Shown here piece after piece: positions 8,720 to 17,180 of a DNA stretch of 64,000 bases (position 1 is the first letter of the stretch; every line of letters begins with the position of its first letter). This DNA is from an uncultured Roseibium sp. (lineage in GTDB: Bacteria; Pseudomonadota; Alphaproteobacteria; Rhizobiales; Stappiaceae). A program made the translations under genes and the position numbers. Below the pieces are notes generated by a model, which worked only from the letters and a program-made list of their open reading frames with translations, had not been told where the DNA came from and made no database searches. Location: the NCBI RefSeq assembly GCF_963669205.1, contig NZ_OY769915.1, positions 2,516,001 through 2,580,000 on the forward strand, given 5' to 3'.

Positions 8720-10105
8720 ATGGCCTCGCAAGGGCAACTTATTCAAATAGACGTAGACCAGCTAGTTCTTGATTTAAGAAACAACCGACATGAACCAGTT
8801 CGGAAACCAGAAGAGGCAATGCGGGCTCTTCTGGGAAGCGAACAAGTTATTCAACTTGCTCTAAGTATTGCACGTGAAGATGCGAACCCTATGGATTTGA
8901 TGGGGGTGATTGAAAAGAAGGGCACGGGGCACCGCAAGACTTACGTGTCGCTAGAGGGTAACCGCCGCACATGCGCATACATGCTTCTTCTAGATCCTGA
9001 GCGTATTCCTGTTGGAGTCGCGAATCGACTGGCGACAATTAAAAAGCTCGAGAAGGCAGCGGCAAACGCGTCATTCACACGCAAGAGAAACGCTATTCTC
9101 TTTAAGTCCAGGAAACAAGCCGAACCTTGGATCAACATTATGCACGTCAACGACAACGACGGACGTGGACGACGACGCTGGTCGGCTGACCAGCGAGCAC
9201 GCGCAAGTGGCGGAGGACGAAACAAAAAGGCGTTGGCAATTTTGGACCTTGCTGAGCATCTCAATCTATCGAAGCGCTCGGATCGAGAGAAGAAACTAAC
9301 GACCGTTCAGAGGTATATTGGTAACCCAATCCTTCGTCAGCTTTTTGCATTAGACTTTGACAGAAGTAATGTGGTGCTAACGACTCGTAGTGCTGGTGAC
9401 GCGGTTGCCCTCTTCTCACGCTTTATGGAAGATGTTCAAAACAACAAACTGTCATCTCGTAAAGACTCAGAAGGTGTGGCCCAATATGCAGCAAAATTGA
9501 TCGCCGAGTTAGGTCTTGGGGAAGATCGATACGAAGCGCGTTCTCTAATGGAAATTATGATAGCAGGGCGTCAATCATCCTCCCCAGACGATGAATCGCC
9601 AGAAGAAGACGATGGTAGTGAAGACGAAGATGAAAGAGGCGATGACGGTAACAAATCCACAGCCCCATCGAAGCCACCCAAACGAACAAAAATAGGTCTG
9701 GATCGAGACCTCGAACTTCTATTCCATCAGATCAGTTCATCGAAACTTCTTAGTCTGTATCAGTCATGTGGCAATCTAGCTCTCTCGTCGCACACCCCTG
9801 TTACGACAGTTGGCATTTGGTCGATACTTGAAACAATGGCCGGGTTGCACAAGGGGGTTGAGGTTGGATTTATTGAGTACTTCAACAACGACCGAATAAC
9901 GAATGCTGGTTTTCCAAAAAACGCTGGCCGTAAGGAAGTTCGCGCAGCGATTGAAAGAATTGCGCTAAACGGAAACTCGACCAAACACAGCTTACGTGCG
10001 GCAAATTTTAATGGTGACCAGCTAGCGAATGACATAGACGTACTAGTTCCATTCATGAAGAAAATTTGCGAAGAAATTCTAGACCAGAAAGATCCGCCAA
10101 AATGA
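8720..10105 (+). CDS. ParB/sulfiredoxin-fold (ParB-N-like) protein of the islet
   Basis: A 461-aa protein. I start at ATG 8720, preceded by AAGGTG at 8 bases; a TTG-initiated frame from 8633 adds an unlikely leader. Residues 7-95 fit the ParB N-terminal fold: IQIDVDQLVLDLRNNRHEP, then SLEGNRRTCAYMLL (79-90), where GNRR is the box used for nucleotide binding or hydrolysis in this fold. A helical middle follows, then an acidic linker (about 305-335, rich in D and E), then a helical C-terminal domain (about 345-460) that I do not recognise. No partition-type helix-turn-helix is evident and there is no parA beside it, so plasmid partition is unlikely. Its 31-bp-spaced partner is a D12 methyltransferase. 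A role in DNA modification or defence is inferred from context. Confidence 0.75.
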   Translation: MASQGQLIQIDVDQLVLDLRNNRHEPVRKPEEAMRALLGSEQVIQLALSIAREDANPMDLMGVIEKKGTGHRKTYVSLEGNRRTCAYMLLLDPERIPVGVANRLATIKKLEKAAANASFTRKRNAILFKSRKQAEPWINIMHVNDNDGRGRRRWSADQRARASGGGRNKKALAILDLAEHLNLSKRSDREKKLTTVQRYIGNPILRQLFALDFDRSNVVLTTRSAGDAVALFSRFMEDVQNNKLSSRKDSEGVAQYAAKLIAELGLGEDRYEARSLMEIMIAGRQSSSPDDESPEEDDGSEDEDERGDDGNKSTAPSKPPKRTKIGLDRDLELLFHQISSSKLLSLYQSCGNLALSSHTPVTTVGIWSILETMAGLHKGVEVGFIEYFNNDRITNAGFPKNAGRKEVRAAIERIALNGNSTKHSLRAANFNGDQLANDIDVLVPFMKKICEEILDQKDPPK

Positions 10106-10136
10106 CAATTCCCCGGCAAAATAGGCTCAACTCATA

Positions 10137-11030
10137 GTGTCTAAGGCTTCGTCTCCATTGCGATATCCAGGGGGGAAATCGGCTCTTCAGGGATTGATTA
10201 CCTCCATCTTGCTCAAGAATAACCTAGAGCACGGACATTATGCAGAACCCTTTGCTGGCGGTGCGGGGCTTGCCCTCGCTTTACTATTTAATGGAGTGGT
10301 ATCTGAAATTCACCTCAACGACATAGATCGTGGCATCTCATCGCTTTGGAACTGCATTTTGGATCACACTGACGAACTGCTTGAACTTTTGCGAGAGACA
10401 CCAGTTACGATAGAAGAATGGCATCGACAACGAGACAAAAATGCGAGAGCCGATGCCTCGGAAATAGAAGCAGCATTCTCCACGCTTTTTTTAAACCGCA
10501 CAAATCGCTCGGGTATCATCAAAGGCGCAGGTGTAATCGGCGGATTGCATCAAAATGGGAACTACCTATTGGACTGTCGCTTTAACAAAGAAGAGTTAGC
10601 TCGTCGCATCCGTCGCATCAAAAGATACCGTTCGCGCATTCATTTTAGCAGCCGAGATGCATTGGAATTTTTAGACATCATAGATCAAGAACTGCCAGAG
10701 CGAGCGCTAGTATGTGCAGATCCTCCGTATTTCGTCAAAGGGTCAAATCTCTATACAAGTTTCTATCGCTCAGAAGACCACTCAAAACTTGCTGAGCAAA
10801 TTCTAGGTCTAACTAGCCCTTGGGTCACTACGTACGATAACTGTGAAGAGATTTCTTGCCTGTATCGTTCACACCGACAGTATGAGTTCTCAGTGCAATA
10901 CTCTGTTCAAACGAAGCGCAAAGCAGCTGAACTTTTGATAGCTTCTAAAGGTCTGCGAATACCTAGCTCATTAAGAAAAAGGCAAAGATCCGTTTCCAAG
11001 CGGCGGTCTATGAACATGGAAAGTGCATAG
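10137..11030 (+). CDS. D12-class (Dam-like) DNA adenine N6-methyltransferase
   Basis: A 297-aa protein starting at GTG 10137. The alpha-group adenine methyltransferase motifs are in order: PLRYPGGKSAL (7-17), AdoMet motif I AEPFAGGAG (36-44), FLNRTNRSGI (118-127) as in Dam-type target recognition, and catalytic DPPY (195-198). It transfers a methyl group to adenine N6; the recognition site cannot be read, although GATC would be typical for the family. It is probably co-transcribed with the ParB-like gene (31-bp gap). No restriction endonuclease is adjacent. Housekeeping methylation in alphaproteobacteria is by CcrM (GANTC), so this enzyme is an acquired function. Base composition matches its islet partner, not the chromosome. 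Confidence 0.9.
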   Translation: MSKASSPLRYPGGKSALQGLITSILLKNNLEHGHYAEPFAGGAGLALALLFNGVVSEIHLNDIDRGISSLWNCILDHTDELLELLRETPVTIEEWHRQRDKNARADASEIEAAFSTLFLNRTNRSGIIKGAGVIGGLHQNGNYLLDCRFNKEELARRIRRIKRYRSRIHFSSRDALEFLDIIDQELPERALVCADPPYFVKGSNLYTSFYRSEDHSKLAEQILGLTSPWVTTYDNCEEISCLYRSHRQYEFSVQYSVQTKRKAAELLIASKGLRIPSSLRKRQRSVSKRRSMNMESA

Positions 11031-11257
11031 TGTCTGACATGAGCTCAATCTGCTTATGGATTGTTATACCTCGGTTTGTTTGAGTAGAGCGCCTTCTAAA
11101 GTGGTTGAGGAATCGTCAGGAAGCGATCTGCCCACCAACAACCATCGAAAAGCGCGTTGTGCTCGGCTGTCATTGGTTGCTCTGCACTAATGCAATAAAC
11201 TAAAAGATTGTGAGTTGAGCTAAGTTTAGCTGAGTAAGGTTAGGTTGACCTAAATGT
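11031..11257. other. right non-coding end of the islet with clustered palindromes
   Basis: A 227-bp stretch with no gene. Immediately before the right repeat lie AGCTAAGTTTAGCT (11218-11231, two perfect 6-bp arms) and AGGTTGACCT (11242-11251). On the minus strand the same stretch reads as three loose 15-bp repeats. Such clusters next to an att core can be arm-type binding sites for a recombinase or accessory factor, but this is inference. Confidence 0.45.
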
Positions 11258-11284
11258 TCATCCGGCTTCCTCGAATTTTGCGGA
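11258..11284. repeat. right att-like direct repeat (functional ABC-F 3' end)
   Basis: This is the second copy of the 27-bp repeat at 8269-8295, with T for C at one position. It contains the present stop codon of the ABC-F gene (11258-11260) and the last eight codons, so the insertion did not truncate the protein. Confidence 0.85.
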
Positions 11285-13141
11285 CAGCTCCAGCCATTCC
11301 TCTTCCGCATTGACCAGTTTTTTCTCGCAATAGGCCCGTTCCTTGGCGAATTTCGTGGCGCGGTCAGGCTCCCGCTGGAAAAACTCCGGGTCCGCCAGGG
11401 CATCGTCCAGCTTGCCGATTTTCTCCTGCAGGCGCGCCATTTCCTTCTCGGCCGCGTCAATTTTCTGCTTCAGCGGTTTCAGGAGACTGCGTCGTTGGGC
11501 AGCTTCGCGGCGCTTGTCCTGCGCGGAGGCCCGTTCGGCTTCTTCTTCGGCACGGGCTCTGGCTTTTTGTGCCGCTTCCGGACCTTGCAGGATCAGCCGG
11601 CGGTAATCCTCCATGTCCCCGTCAAAGGGAGCGACCTTGCCGTCGGCAACGAGCCACAGCCGGTCGGCGCACGCTTCGACCAGATGCCGGTCGTGACTGA
11701 TGAGAATGACGGCCCCCCGGTAATCGTTCAGTGCCATCACCAGGGCCTCGCGGCTGTCGATGTCGAGGTGGTTGGTCGGTTCGTCGAGTATCAGCAGATG
11801 CGGGCCGTCGAATGTCGCAAGACCGAGCAGCAACCGGGCTTTCTCTCCCCCGGAAAGGTCCTTCGCGGGTGTGTCCATGCGATCGGTCGGCAGGCCGAAG
11901 CGGGCAACCCGGGCGCGGACCTTGGCTTCGGGGGCGTCCGTCATCAGTGATCTGACATGCGCGACGGCGCTTTCGGCAGGGCGCAGCTCATCGAGCTGAT
12001 GCTGGGCAAAGAAGGCGATCTTGAGTTTGGTTGCCTTGGTGATGTCTCCGTCCATGGCGGCGAGCCGTCCGGAAATCAGTTTTGCGAATGTCGACTTGCC
12101 GTTGCCGTTCGCACCGAGAAGGGCAATACGGTCATCCGTGTCGATGTTCAATGTCAGCCTGGACAGGATCCGGGTGTCTCCGTAGCCGGTCGAGACGCCT
12201 TCCAGCTTCATGATCGGGGGGGCGAGCTGTGCGCCAGGGTCGGGGAACTGGATCGGTTTGCCGTTTTCTTCTGTCAGCGCCGTTATCGGCTGCAGCTTCT
12301 CCAGCATTTTCAGGCGCGACTGCGCCTGGCGCGCCTTGCTTGCCTTGTAGCGGAAACGGTCGACGAACGCCTGCATGTGCTTGCGCTGCGCGTCCTGTTT
12401 CTCCTTCGCCTTTTCCGCCAGCACCATGGCTTCGCGCCGCTGACGGTCGAAACTGTCGTAGCCGCCGGAATAGTAGGTCAGTTTTCCGCGTTCCAGATGG
12501 ACGATGCTGTCCACGGCCTTGTTCAGGAGATCGCGGTCGTGGGAAATCAAGAGGACCTGATGCGGATAACGCGCAACGTAGTTCTCCAGCCAGAGCGTGC
12601 CTTCAAGGTCCAGGTAGTTGGTCGGCTCGTCCAGGAGCAACAGGTCGGGCTCCGAGAACAGAACCGCGGCAAGCGCGACCCGCATGCGCCAGCCACCGGA
12701 AAAGGAAGAGCACGGGCGCTGCTGCGCGTCGGCGTCGAAACCCAGCCCGGCGAGGATGGACCCGGCGCGCGCCTCGGCGGTGTGTGCACCGATGTCCGCG
12801 AGCCTGGTGTGAATGTCCGCGATCCGGTCCGGGTCGGTTTCCGTCTCCGCTTCGGCAAGCAACCGGCTGCGCTCCTTGTCCGCCGCCAGAACCACCTCCA
12901 TGAGCGTGTCCTCGGTGCCCGGTGCTTCCTGGGCAACCTGACCGATGCGGGCGCGTTTCGGGATCTGTACCGAACCGGTCTCGACGGAAAGGTCGCCGGT
13001 AATGATCTTGAACAGGGTCGACTTGCCGGCACCGTTGCGGCCGACTAGGCCGGTTTTCGATTTTCCGGGCAAGTTCACACTCGCCTTGTCGATCAAAAGG
13101 CGGTCCGCGATCCGGTAGGTGAGGTCTGATATCTGCAGCAT
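11258..13141 (-). CDS. ABC-F family ATPase (Uup/YheS-like)
   Basis: A 627-aa soluble protein with two ABC ATPase domains and no membrane segment. Walker A motifs are GRNGAGKST and GANGNGKST, signatures SFSGGW and DLSGGEK, Walker B motifs LLLLDEPTNYLD and LLILDEPTNHLD. A charged interdomain linker at about 245-310 is the P-site tRNA interaction motif region. The C-terminal 90 residues are a charged coiled-coil (KPLKQKIDAAEKEMARLQEKI). ABC-F proteins act on ribosomes; which subfamily this is cannot be fixed by eye. I start at ATG 13141 (MLQISDLTYRIADR). Its last codons lie within the islet's right direct repeat. Confidence 0.92.
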   Translation of the reverse strand: MLQISDLTYRIADRLLIDKASVNLPGKSKTGLVGRNGAGKSTLFKIITGDLSVETGSVQIPKRARIGQVAQEAPGTEDTLMEVVLAADKERSRLLAEAETETDPDRIADIHTRLADIGAHTAEARAGSILAGLGFDADAQQRPCSSFSGGWRMRVALAAVLFSEPDLLLLDEPTNYLDLEGTLWLENYVARYPHQVLLISHDRDLLNKAVDSIVHLERGKLTYYSGGYDSFDRQRREAMVLAEKAKEKQDAQRKHMQAFVDRFRYKASKARQAQSRLKMLEKLQPITALTEENGKPIQFPDPGAQLAPPIMKLEGVSTGYGDTRILSRLTLNIDTDDRIALLGANGNGKSTFAKLISGRLAAMDGDITKATKLKIAFFAQHQLDELRPAESAVAHVRSLMTDAPEAKVRARVARFGLPTDRMDTPAKDLSGGEKARLLLGLATFDGPHLLILDEPTNHLDIDSREALVMALNDYRGAVILISHDRHLVEACADRLWLVADGKVAPFDGDMEDYRRLILQGPEAAQKARARAEEEAERASAQDKRREAAQRRSLLKPLKQKIDAAEKEMARLQEKIGKLDDALADPEFFQREPDRATKFAKERAYCEKKLVNAEEEWLELSAKFEEAG

Positions 13142-13241
13142 GGCCGGATGTTTGGCGGAGCATTGCACCGGATGCAAGCGGAAACCGAGCACGGCAATGT
13201 GGACAATGCGGCGCAGTCGGGCCGCACTGCCCTGGCAAGGA

Positions 13242-14315
13242 TCATTCGCTGTCGAAAAAAGCGATCAGCTCGCTGACGATACGCTCGTGCTGCACCTGTC
13301 TATCGGAGCTGCCCTTGATGCAGACAATCTCATCACCCGGTTCGTGGACCTTCAGGATTTCATAGCCTTCGGGCTTGCACACACCCATAAAGTCGAAATG
13401 CCCCGCATCGGCGAGTTCGACGTGCCGCGTCGATTCTCCGGGGAGCAGCGACGCGAGCATGCGGGATTCGACATCCTGGTCGAGCATGTCCGCACGCCCG
13501 GATCCGAGAACCAGGACGGGTGTCTCCACAAGTCCCAGGCTGCGGCGCGAAAGGACCGGTGTGCCGCCGAGATCCATGCTGACAGTCTTTCGTACGCGCG
13601 CATCCTTGCGTGAACGCCGCATTTCTTTGCGGTCCGCGTCCGTCTCCGCGACCGACCAGCCTTTCAGAACGGGACACACGACGTTTGTGTCATCTTCCGC
13701 ACACAGGTTTTGATAAAGACCGGCATCGAACCGTGCACCTGCCAGAAGCATGACGGTGTAGCCGCCCAGGGAGTGGCCTGCCGCATAAATCCTGTCTGTG
13801 TCGACACGGTCCGCCAACGGGCTTTTTTCGACGAGAAACGTGATCAGACGCGACATGTCCACCGGCCGCTCCCACAATTCGCGCGCGTGATCTGCATCGC
13901 GCAAAAAGGTACTCGTTCCAGGGTGATTGATCATGGCCACGATAAATCCACGCCGTGCAAGCGCGGATGCCAGCCATGCCTGATTGAGCGTGTTTCCGTA
14001 CATTCCGTGGGAAACCACGAGCAGCGGGAACGAGCCTTCGGCGGCGGTGCCGCCCGGGTCCGCCGGCGCCATCTGCCAGACTTTGCTGTTGTCTGCCCGT
14101 TCGAACCACTCAGGCGTTGACGTCGGGTACCAGACGTTGCCGGCGAGCGGGCGGTCAGCCCGCGCATCGCTCACGCTGACCTCCAAGACGCCCGGTCCGT
14201 AGGGGAGTGCGGACGAAGCTGATGCTGCGGGCAGACCGGCGACAGAAAACAGGCTAAAGAGCAAAACGGTTATGGTTGGCAGCGCGTTTGCCACAAGTGG
14301 AGTTGAAAAGGGCAT
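13242..14315 (-). CDS. secreted alpha/beta hydrolase (dienelactone-hydrolase / PAF-acetylhydrolase-like)
   Basis: A 357-aa protein from ATG 14315, beginning with a signal peptide (LPTITVLLFSLFSVAGLPAASA). The nucleophile elbow is AAGHSLGGY (GxSxG). The oxyanion region is probably LLVVSHGMYGN. A C-terminal DAGHFDFMG supplies the likely catalytic histidine, and a D before it completes the triad. The N-terminal pattern (YGPGVLEVSVSDARADRPLAGNVWYPT) is typical of the predicted dienelactone hydrolase group acting on esters; the substrate is unknown. It diverges from the AraC gene at 14460, a possible regulator. A longer frame starting at 14426 is open, but the signal peptide argues for 14315. Confidence 0.8.
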   Translation of the reverse strand: MPFSTPLVANALPTITVLLFSLFSVAGLPAASASSALPYGPGVLEVSVSDARADRPLAGNVWYPTSTPEWFERADNSKVWQMAPADPGGTAAEGSFPLLVVSHGMYGNTLNQAWLASALARRGFIVAMINHPGTSTFLRDADHARELWERPVDMSRLITFLVEKSPLADRVDTDRIYAAGHSLGGYTVMLLAGARFDAGLYQNLCAEDDTNVVCPVLKGWSVAETDADRKEMRRSRKDARVRKTVSMDLGGTPVLSRRSLGLVETPVLVLGSGRADMLDQDVESRMLASLLPGESTRHVELADAGHFDFMGVCKPEGYEILKVHEPGDEIVCIKGSSDRQVQHERIVSELIAFFDSE

Positions 14316-14459
14316 GGTTCGAAGACCTTCGGTTCGGGTTGGCTCGCTCTCAAAATGTGTTTGCATCGAAGGTGTTGACAATCGTCGGGAGCGCGCTGTC
14401 CTGTCCTTAATCGTGATAAAGGACAAGGTGGACAGAGTGCCTTTTCAACGGGCGACGAC

Positions 14460-15533
14460 ATGATCAGCATCCCGGTCTCCTTTTTGCTCGCCGCGGTCTT
14501 CCTTGGGCTGGGACTGTCGGTTCTTTTCGGGCGCGTTCTGCCGCGTCTTTCCAGGACAGCTTTCGGCGTTTTCTTTGCTCTGCTCTGTGTCGAGGCGGGA
14601 TTGGTGGGACTGCGCTTTGCCTATGGCGTCAACGATTTCGTCGCGCTGCAACGAAGCTTGCCGGTCTGGATTGCGCCATCCCTCTACATGGGATTTGCAG
14701 CGCTTGGATCCCGTGAAAACTCCATGCTGCAATCAATCATCCGTCATGGAGTTGTTGCCGCGCTTCTCACGCTTGCCATGCTGTTCCCTATCCCCGTTCC
14801 CGGCTACGTGGACGGTCTCATTGCGCTGAGCTTCCTCGTATACGGTGTCCTGCTGGTGCGGCTCTGGGCAGGAGGGCCGGACCGTTTGGCCCTGGCGCCG
14901 ACCGGACAGGCAAGTTTCCTTCACCGGCTTCTGGCAATTGCGATAGCGATCGTGTTCGCAACGATTGCGACCGACCTCTGGATCGCGCTGCTTTTCACCA
15001 TGCAGATGCCGGAATCCGCGTCTCTCGTGATCTCTTATGCGAGCCTCGCCTTCATCGTGACCGCGCTCGCGATTGCCGTCTTTGCCGCGCGTCAGCGCAT
15101 ACCGCGCCGCAAGACCGAAAAGAAAACGCCGCCGGATGCGGATAACAAGGCGCTCGTGGAAAAAGCCAGACGCATCCTGATCGAACAAAATCTCTACAAG
15201 GACCCGGCGATGACGCTTACGCGGTTCGCGCGGCGCACCGGTGTGCCCGATCGAGACCTATCGATCGCGATCAACGATGTTGCCGGCGTCAATGTCAGCC
15301 AGTTCGTCAATGAGGTTCGGCTCGAAGAGGCGGCCAGGCTGTTGACCGATACCGAAGAACCGGTCACCCGGATACATGAGGAGGTCGGGTTCCTCACCCG
15401 GTCCAACTTCTACCGCGAGTTCCGGCGCCGGTTCGGTGATGCACCGGCGCTTTCCGCAAGAAGGCTCAGCCGTCGTCCGAGATCAGTGCGAGATAAAGCT
15501 CGGCAAAACCACCCAGCAGCTCGTGGCAGATGA
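14460..15533 (+). CDS. membrane-anchored AraC-family transcriptional regulator
   Basis: A 357-aa protein. The first about 210 residues form six to seven hydrophobic helices. A basic linker (RRKTEKKTPPD) follows, then a C-terminal AraC DNA-binding domain at about 225-335 (LTRFARRTGVPDRDLSIAIN and VTRIHEEVGFLTRSNFYREF, the two helix-turn-helix units). This layout senses a membrane or exported signal and regulates locally. The divergent hydrolase is the likeliest target. The last 68 bp overlap the 3' end of the convergent DUF4344 gene. Confidence 0.85.
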   Translation: MISIPVSFLLAAVFLGLGLSVLFGRVLPRLSRTAFGVFFALLCVEAGLVGLRFAYGVNDFVALQRSLPVWIAPSLYMGFAALGSRENSMLQSIIRHGVVAALLTLAMLFPIPVPGYVDGLIALSFLVYGVLLVRLWAGGPDRLALAPTGQASFLHRLLAIAIAIVFATIATDLWIALLFTMQMPESASLVISYASLAFIVTALAIAVFAARQRIPRRKTEKKTPPDADNKALVEKARRILIEQNLYKDPAMTLTRFARRTGVPDRDLSIAINDVAGVNVSQFVNEVRLEEAARLLTDTEEPVTRIHEEVGFLTRSNFYREFRRRFGDAPALSARRLSRRPRSVRDKARQNHPAARGR

Positions 15534-16320
15534 TGACTTCCCGCGTGTCTGCATCCCAGAACGCGTTGTCTTCACCGCAGGCCGCGGCCCGGAAGGTGAC
15601 GTTTTCGGGTAGGTCGTAGAACGTGTCGATTTCTTCGGCGATCGTTTCCAGGATTTTCGCCTCGCTAAGAAACGAGCCGAGGAAGGCGAGTTCCGCCGGT
15701 GCGTCCTCGTGTATGACCTTGATCCTGCCCGCCGCCGTGTCTTCCTGCCGTAAGTAGGGATCGGTCACGTATTCCCAGGAATCCGCGGCTTGCTCGTAGT
15801 CTGAGGCGCAGCTGTCAATGCGGTCCTCGGGTAGAGCGAGGTCTTCGGCCAGATCGAGGAAAGCGTCCTCGTCGGCGCCCACCATCAGACAAAGCATGCG
15901 ATAGCCGCGCTGCTGGTCCAGATCGTGCTCACCATAAAAGACCAGGGCGTCGTAGTCCTCTTCGGACATCAGAAACCAGCCGGTCATTGCGTGCAGGAGG
16001 TAGACGTCCATATCGTCCGTATCCGCGGCCAGCATGGAGACCGTGGCAAGATTGTCGACGGCGTCTTCCTCTTGCGCGAGAACCGGCAGTTCCAGTTCCG
16101 AAACGAGCATGTGGCCGGCTTCGTGATAGGTCACGAACACCGTGTTACCGGCGACAAAGTCCAGGAACTCGGCCTGCTCGTACTCCGAAAGAGCCCGAAA
16201 GCCGGATTCCAGACCTTCAAAGGAAGAGGCAGCCTCGGGCGATGCTGCTGCCGGATGAAACGCTAGGGGCGTTGCAAGGGCCCAGAACGTTGCGAAGCAA
16301 AAAGCCTGAAGAATTTTCAC
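15466..16320 (-). CDS. secreted DUF4344-type putative metallopeptidase
   Basis: A 284-aa protein with a signal peptide (residues 1-26, ending AAASP). FVTYHEAGHMLVSEL carries an HExxH zinc-peptidase motif and is followed by acidic helices. CGEDNAFWDADTREVIICHELL near the C-terminus matches the conserved end of DUF4344. Cysteines in CSSD-like and AACGED contexts could form disulfides. The substrate is unknown. Its 3' end overlaps the AraC gene by 68 bp in antisense. Confidence 0.72.
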   Translation of the reverse strand: MKILQAFCFATFWALATPLAFHPAAASPEAASSFEGLESGFRALSEYEQAEFLDFVAGNTVFVTYHEAGHMLVSELELPVLAQEEDAVDNLATVSMLAADTDDMDVYLLHAMTGWFLMSEEDYDALVFYGEHDLDQQRGYRMLCLMVGADEDAFLDLAEDLALPEDRIDSCASDYEQAADSWEYVTDPYLRQEDTAAGRIKVIHEDAPAELAFLGSFLSEAKILETIAEEIDTFYDLPENVTFRAAACGEDNAFWDADTREVIICHELLGGFAELYLALISDDG

Positions 16321-16581
16321 GAGCAGTGTCCCACCGTTTCAAGTTCCTTGGAATTTCCAGGCTGCAGCGAAAACGATCCGCAAGCAGCTTTCAGCAGACT
16401 ATGCGCACCGTCCGGGCAATTCCAGCAGCATTGCAACGTGCAGGCTCGCTGCAAACGCCGCGAAAATGTCATGCTCCAGCCCCTTGCGGCCTAGACGCAG
16501 CGCCGCTATTAAGGCCGCGAAATTACTGAAATTCCGGACCGGCACGGCGTCGGCTCCCTTCGAAACGAGAAAGACGAAACC

Positions 16582-17004
16582 ATGGCGATTGAACGCACGT
16601 TTTCCATGATCAAGCCGGACGCGACCCAGCGCAACCTGACCGGTGCCATCACCGCAAAGCTTGAAGAAGCAGGACTGCGCGTTGTCGCGTCGCGGCGCGT
16701 GTGGATGTCCCTGCGCGAAGCCGAGGCATTTTACGCGGTCCACAAGGAACGTCCGTTCTTTGGTGAACTGACCGAATTCATGTCCTCCGGTCCGACGGTC
16801 GTTCAGGTTCTGGAAGGCGAAAACGCCATCGCCAAGAACCGCGAAGTGATGGGTGCGACCAACCCCTCGGAAGCCGCTGAGGGAACGATCCGCAAGGAAT
16901 TCGCCCTGTCGATCGGTGAAAACTCCGTTCATGGGTCCGATGCACCTGAAACCGCGGCGGTCGAGATTGCTTTCTGGTTCTCCGGAACCGAACTGGTCGG
17001 CTGA
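16582..17004 (+). CDS. ndk: nucleoside diphosphate kinase
   Basis: A 140-aa enzyme that transfers the gamma phosphate of ATP to other NDPs. ERTFSMIKPDATQRNLTG is the classical N-terminus, VMGATNPSEAAEGTIRKEF is the nucleotide-binding loop, and NSVHGSDAPETA carries the phospho-histidine. Full family length. It is a single-gene unit followed by a terminator at 17033-17059. Confidence 0.97.
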   Translation: MAIERTFSMIKPDATQRNLTGAITAKLEEAGLRVVASRRVWMSLREAEAFYAVHKERPFFGELTEFMSSGPTVVQVLEGENAIAKNREVMGATNPSEAAEGTIRKEFALSIGENSVHGSDAPETAAVEIAFWFSGTELVG

Positions 17005-17032
17005 ACCGGAACGGCGCATTGAACTGAATTCG

Positions 17033-17059
17033 AAAGCCGGTCCCGTCGGGCCGGCTTTT
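17033..17059 (+). terminator. intrinsic terminator of ndk
   Basis: An 8-bp stem AAAGCCGG / CCGGCTTT with a GC-rich 10-nt loop, followed by TTTTG. It starts 29 bp after the ndk stop. Confidence 0.75.
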
Positions 17060-17180
17060 GCTGTTTTGAAGCGATCTCCGGATACATCCCGTTACATATT
17101 CATACCAAAAGGCGACAGCACGCCTTGGTTGACTCAGTCATACTGCCCGCGTCGGGGTATTGAATCTGGAGACAGAAAGC

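Larger units (their letters stand above)
8269..11284. mobile_element. 3-kb islet inserted at the 3' end of the ABC-F gene
   Basis: Direct repeats of 27 bp with one mismatch lie at 8269-8295 and 11258-11284. The right copy encodes the last eight residues and stop of the ABC-F protein (SAKFEEAG). The left copy encodes the same residues but is attached to nothing. This is the pattern left by site-specific integration into a gene end, where the element restores the coding sequence. Between the repeats are two same-strand genes (ParB-like, D12 methyltransferase) with visibly lower GC and less biased codon use than the flanking genes. No integrase, transposase or tRNA is present. Confidence 0.8.

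Noticed and set aside
8720..10105. Interpretation of the ParB-like protein as a plasmid or chromosome partition protein
   Set aside because: No parA neighbour, no parS-like TGTTTCACGTGAAACA sequence, no recognisable DNA-binding middle domain, and a methyltransferase partner instead.
16399..17019. 206-aa minus-strand frame across ndk
   Set aside because: Antisense of a strongly supported gene; no independent evidence.
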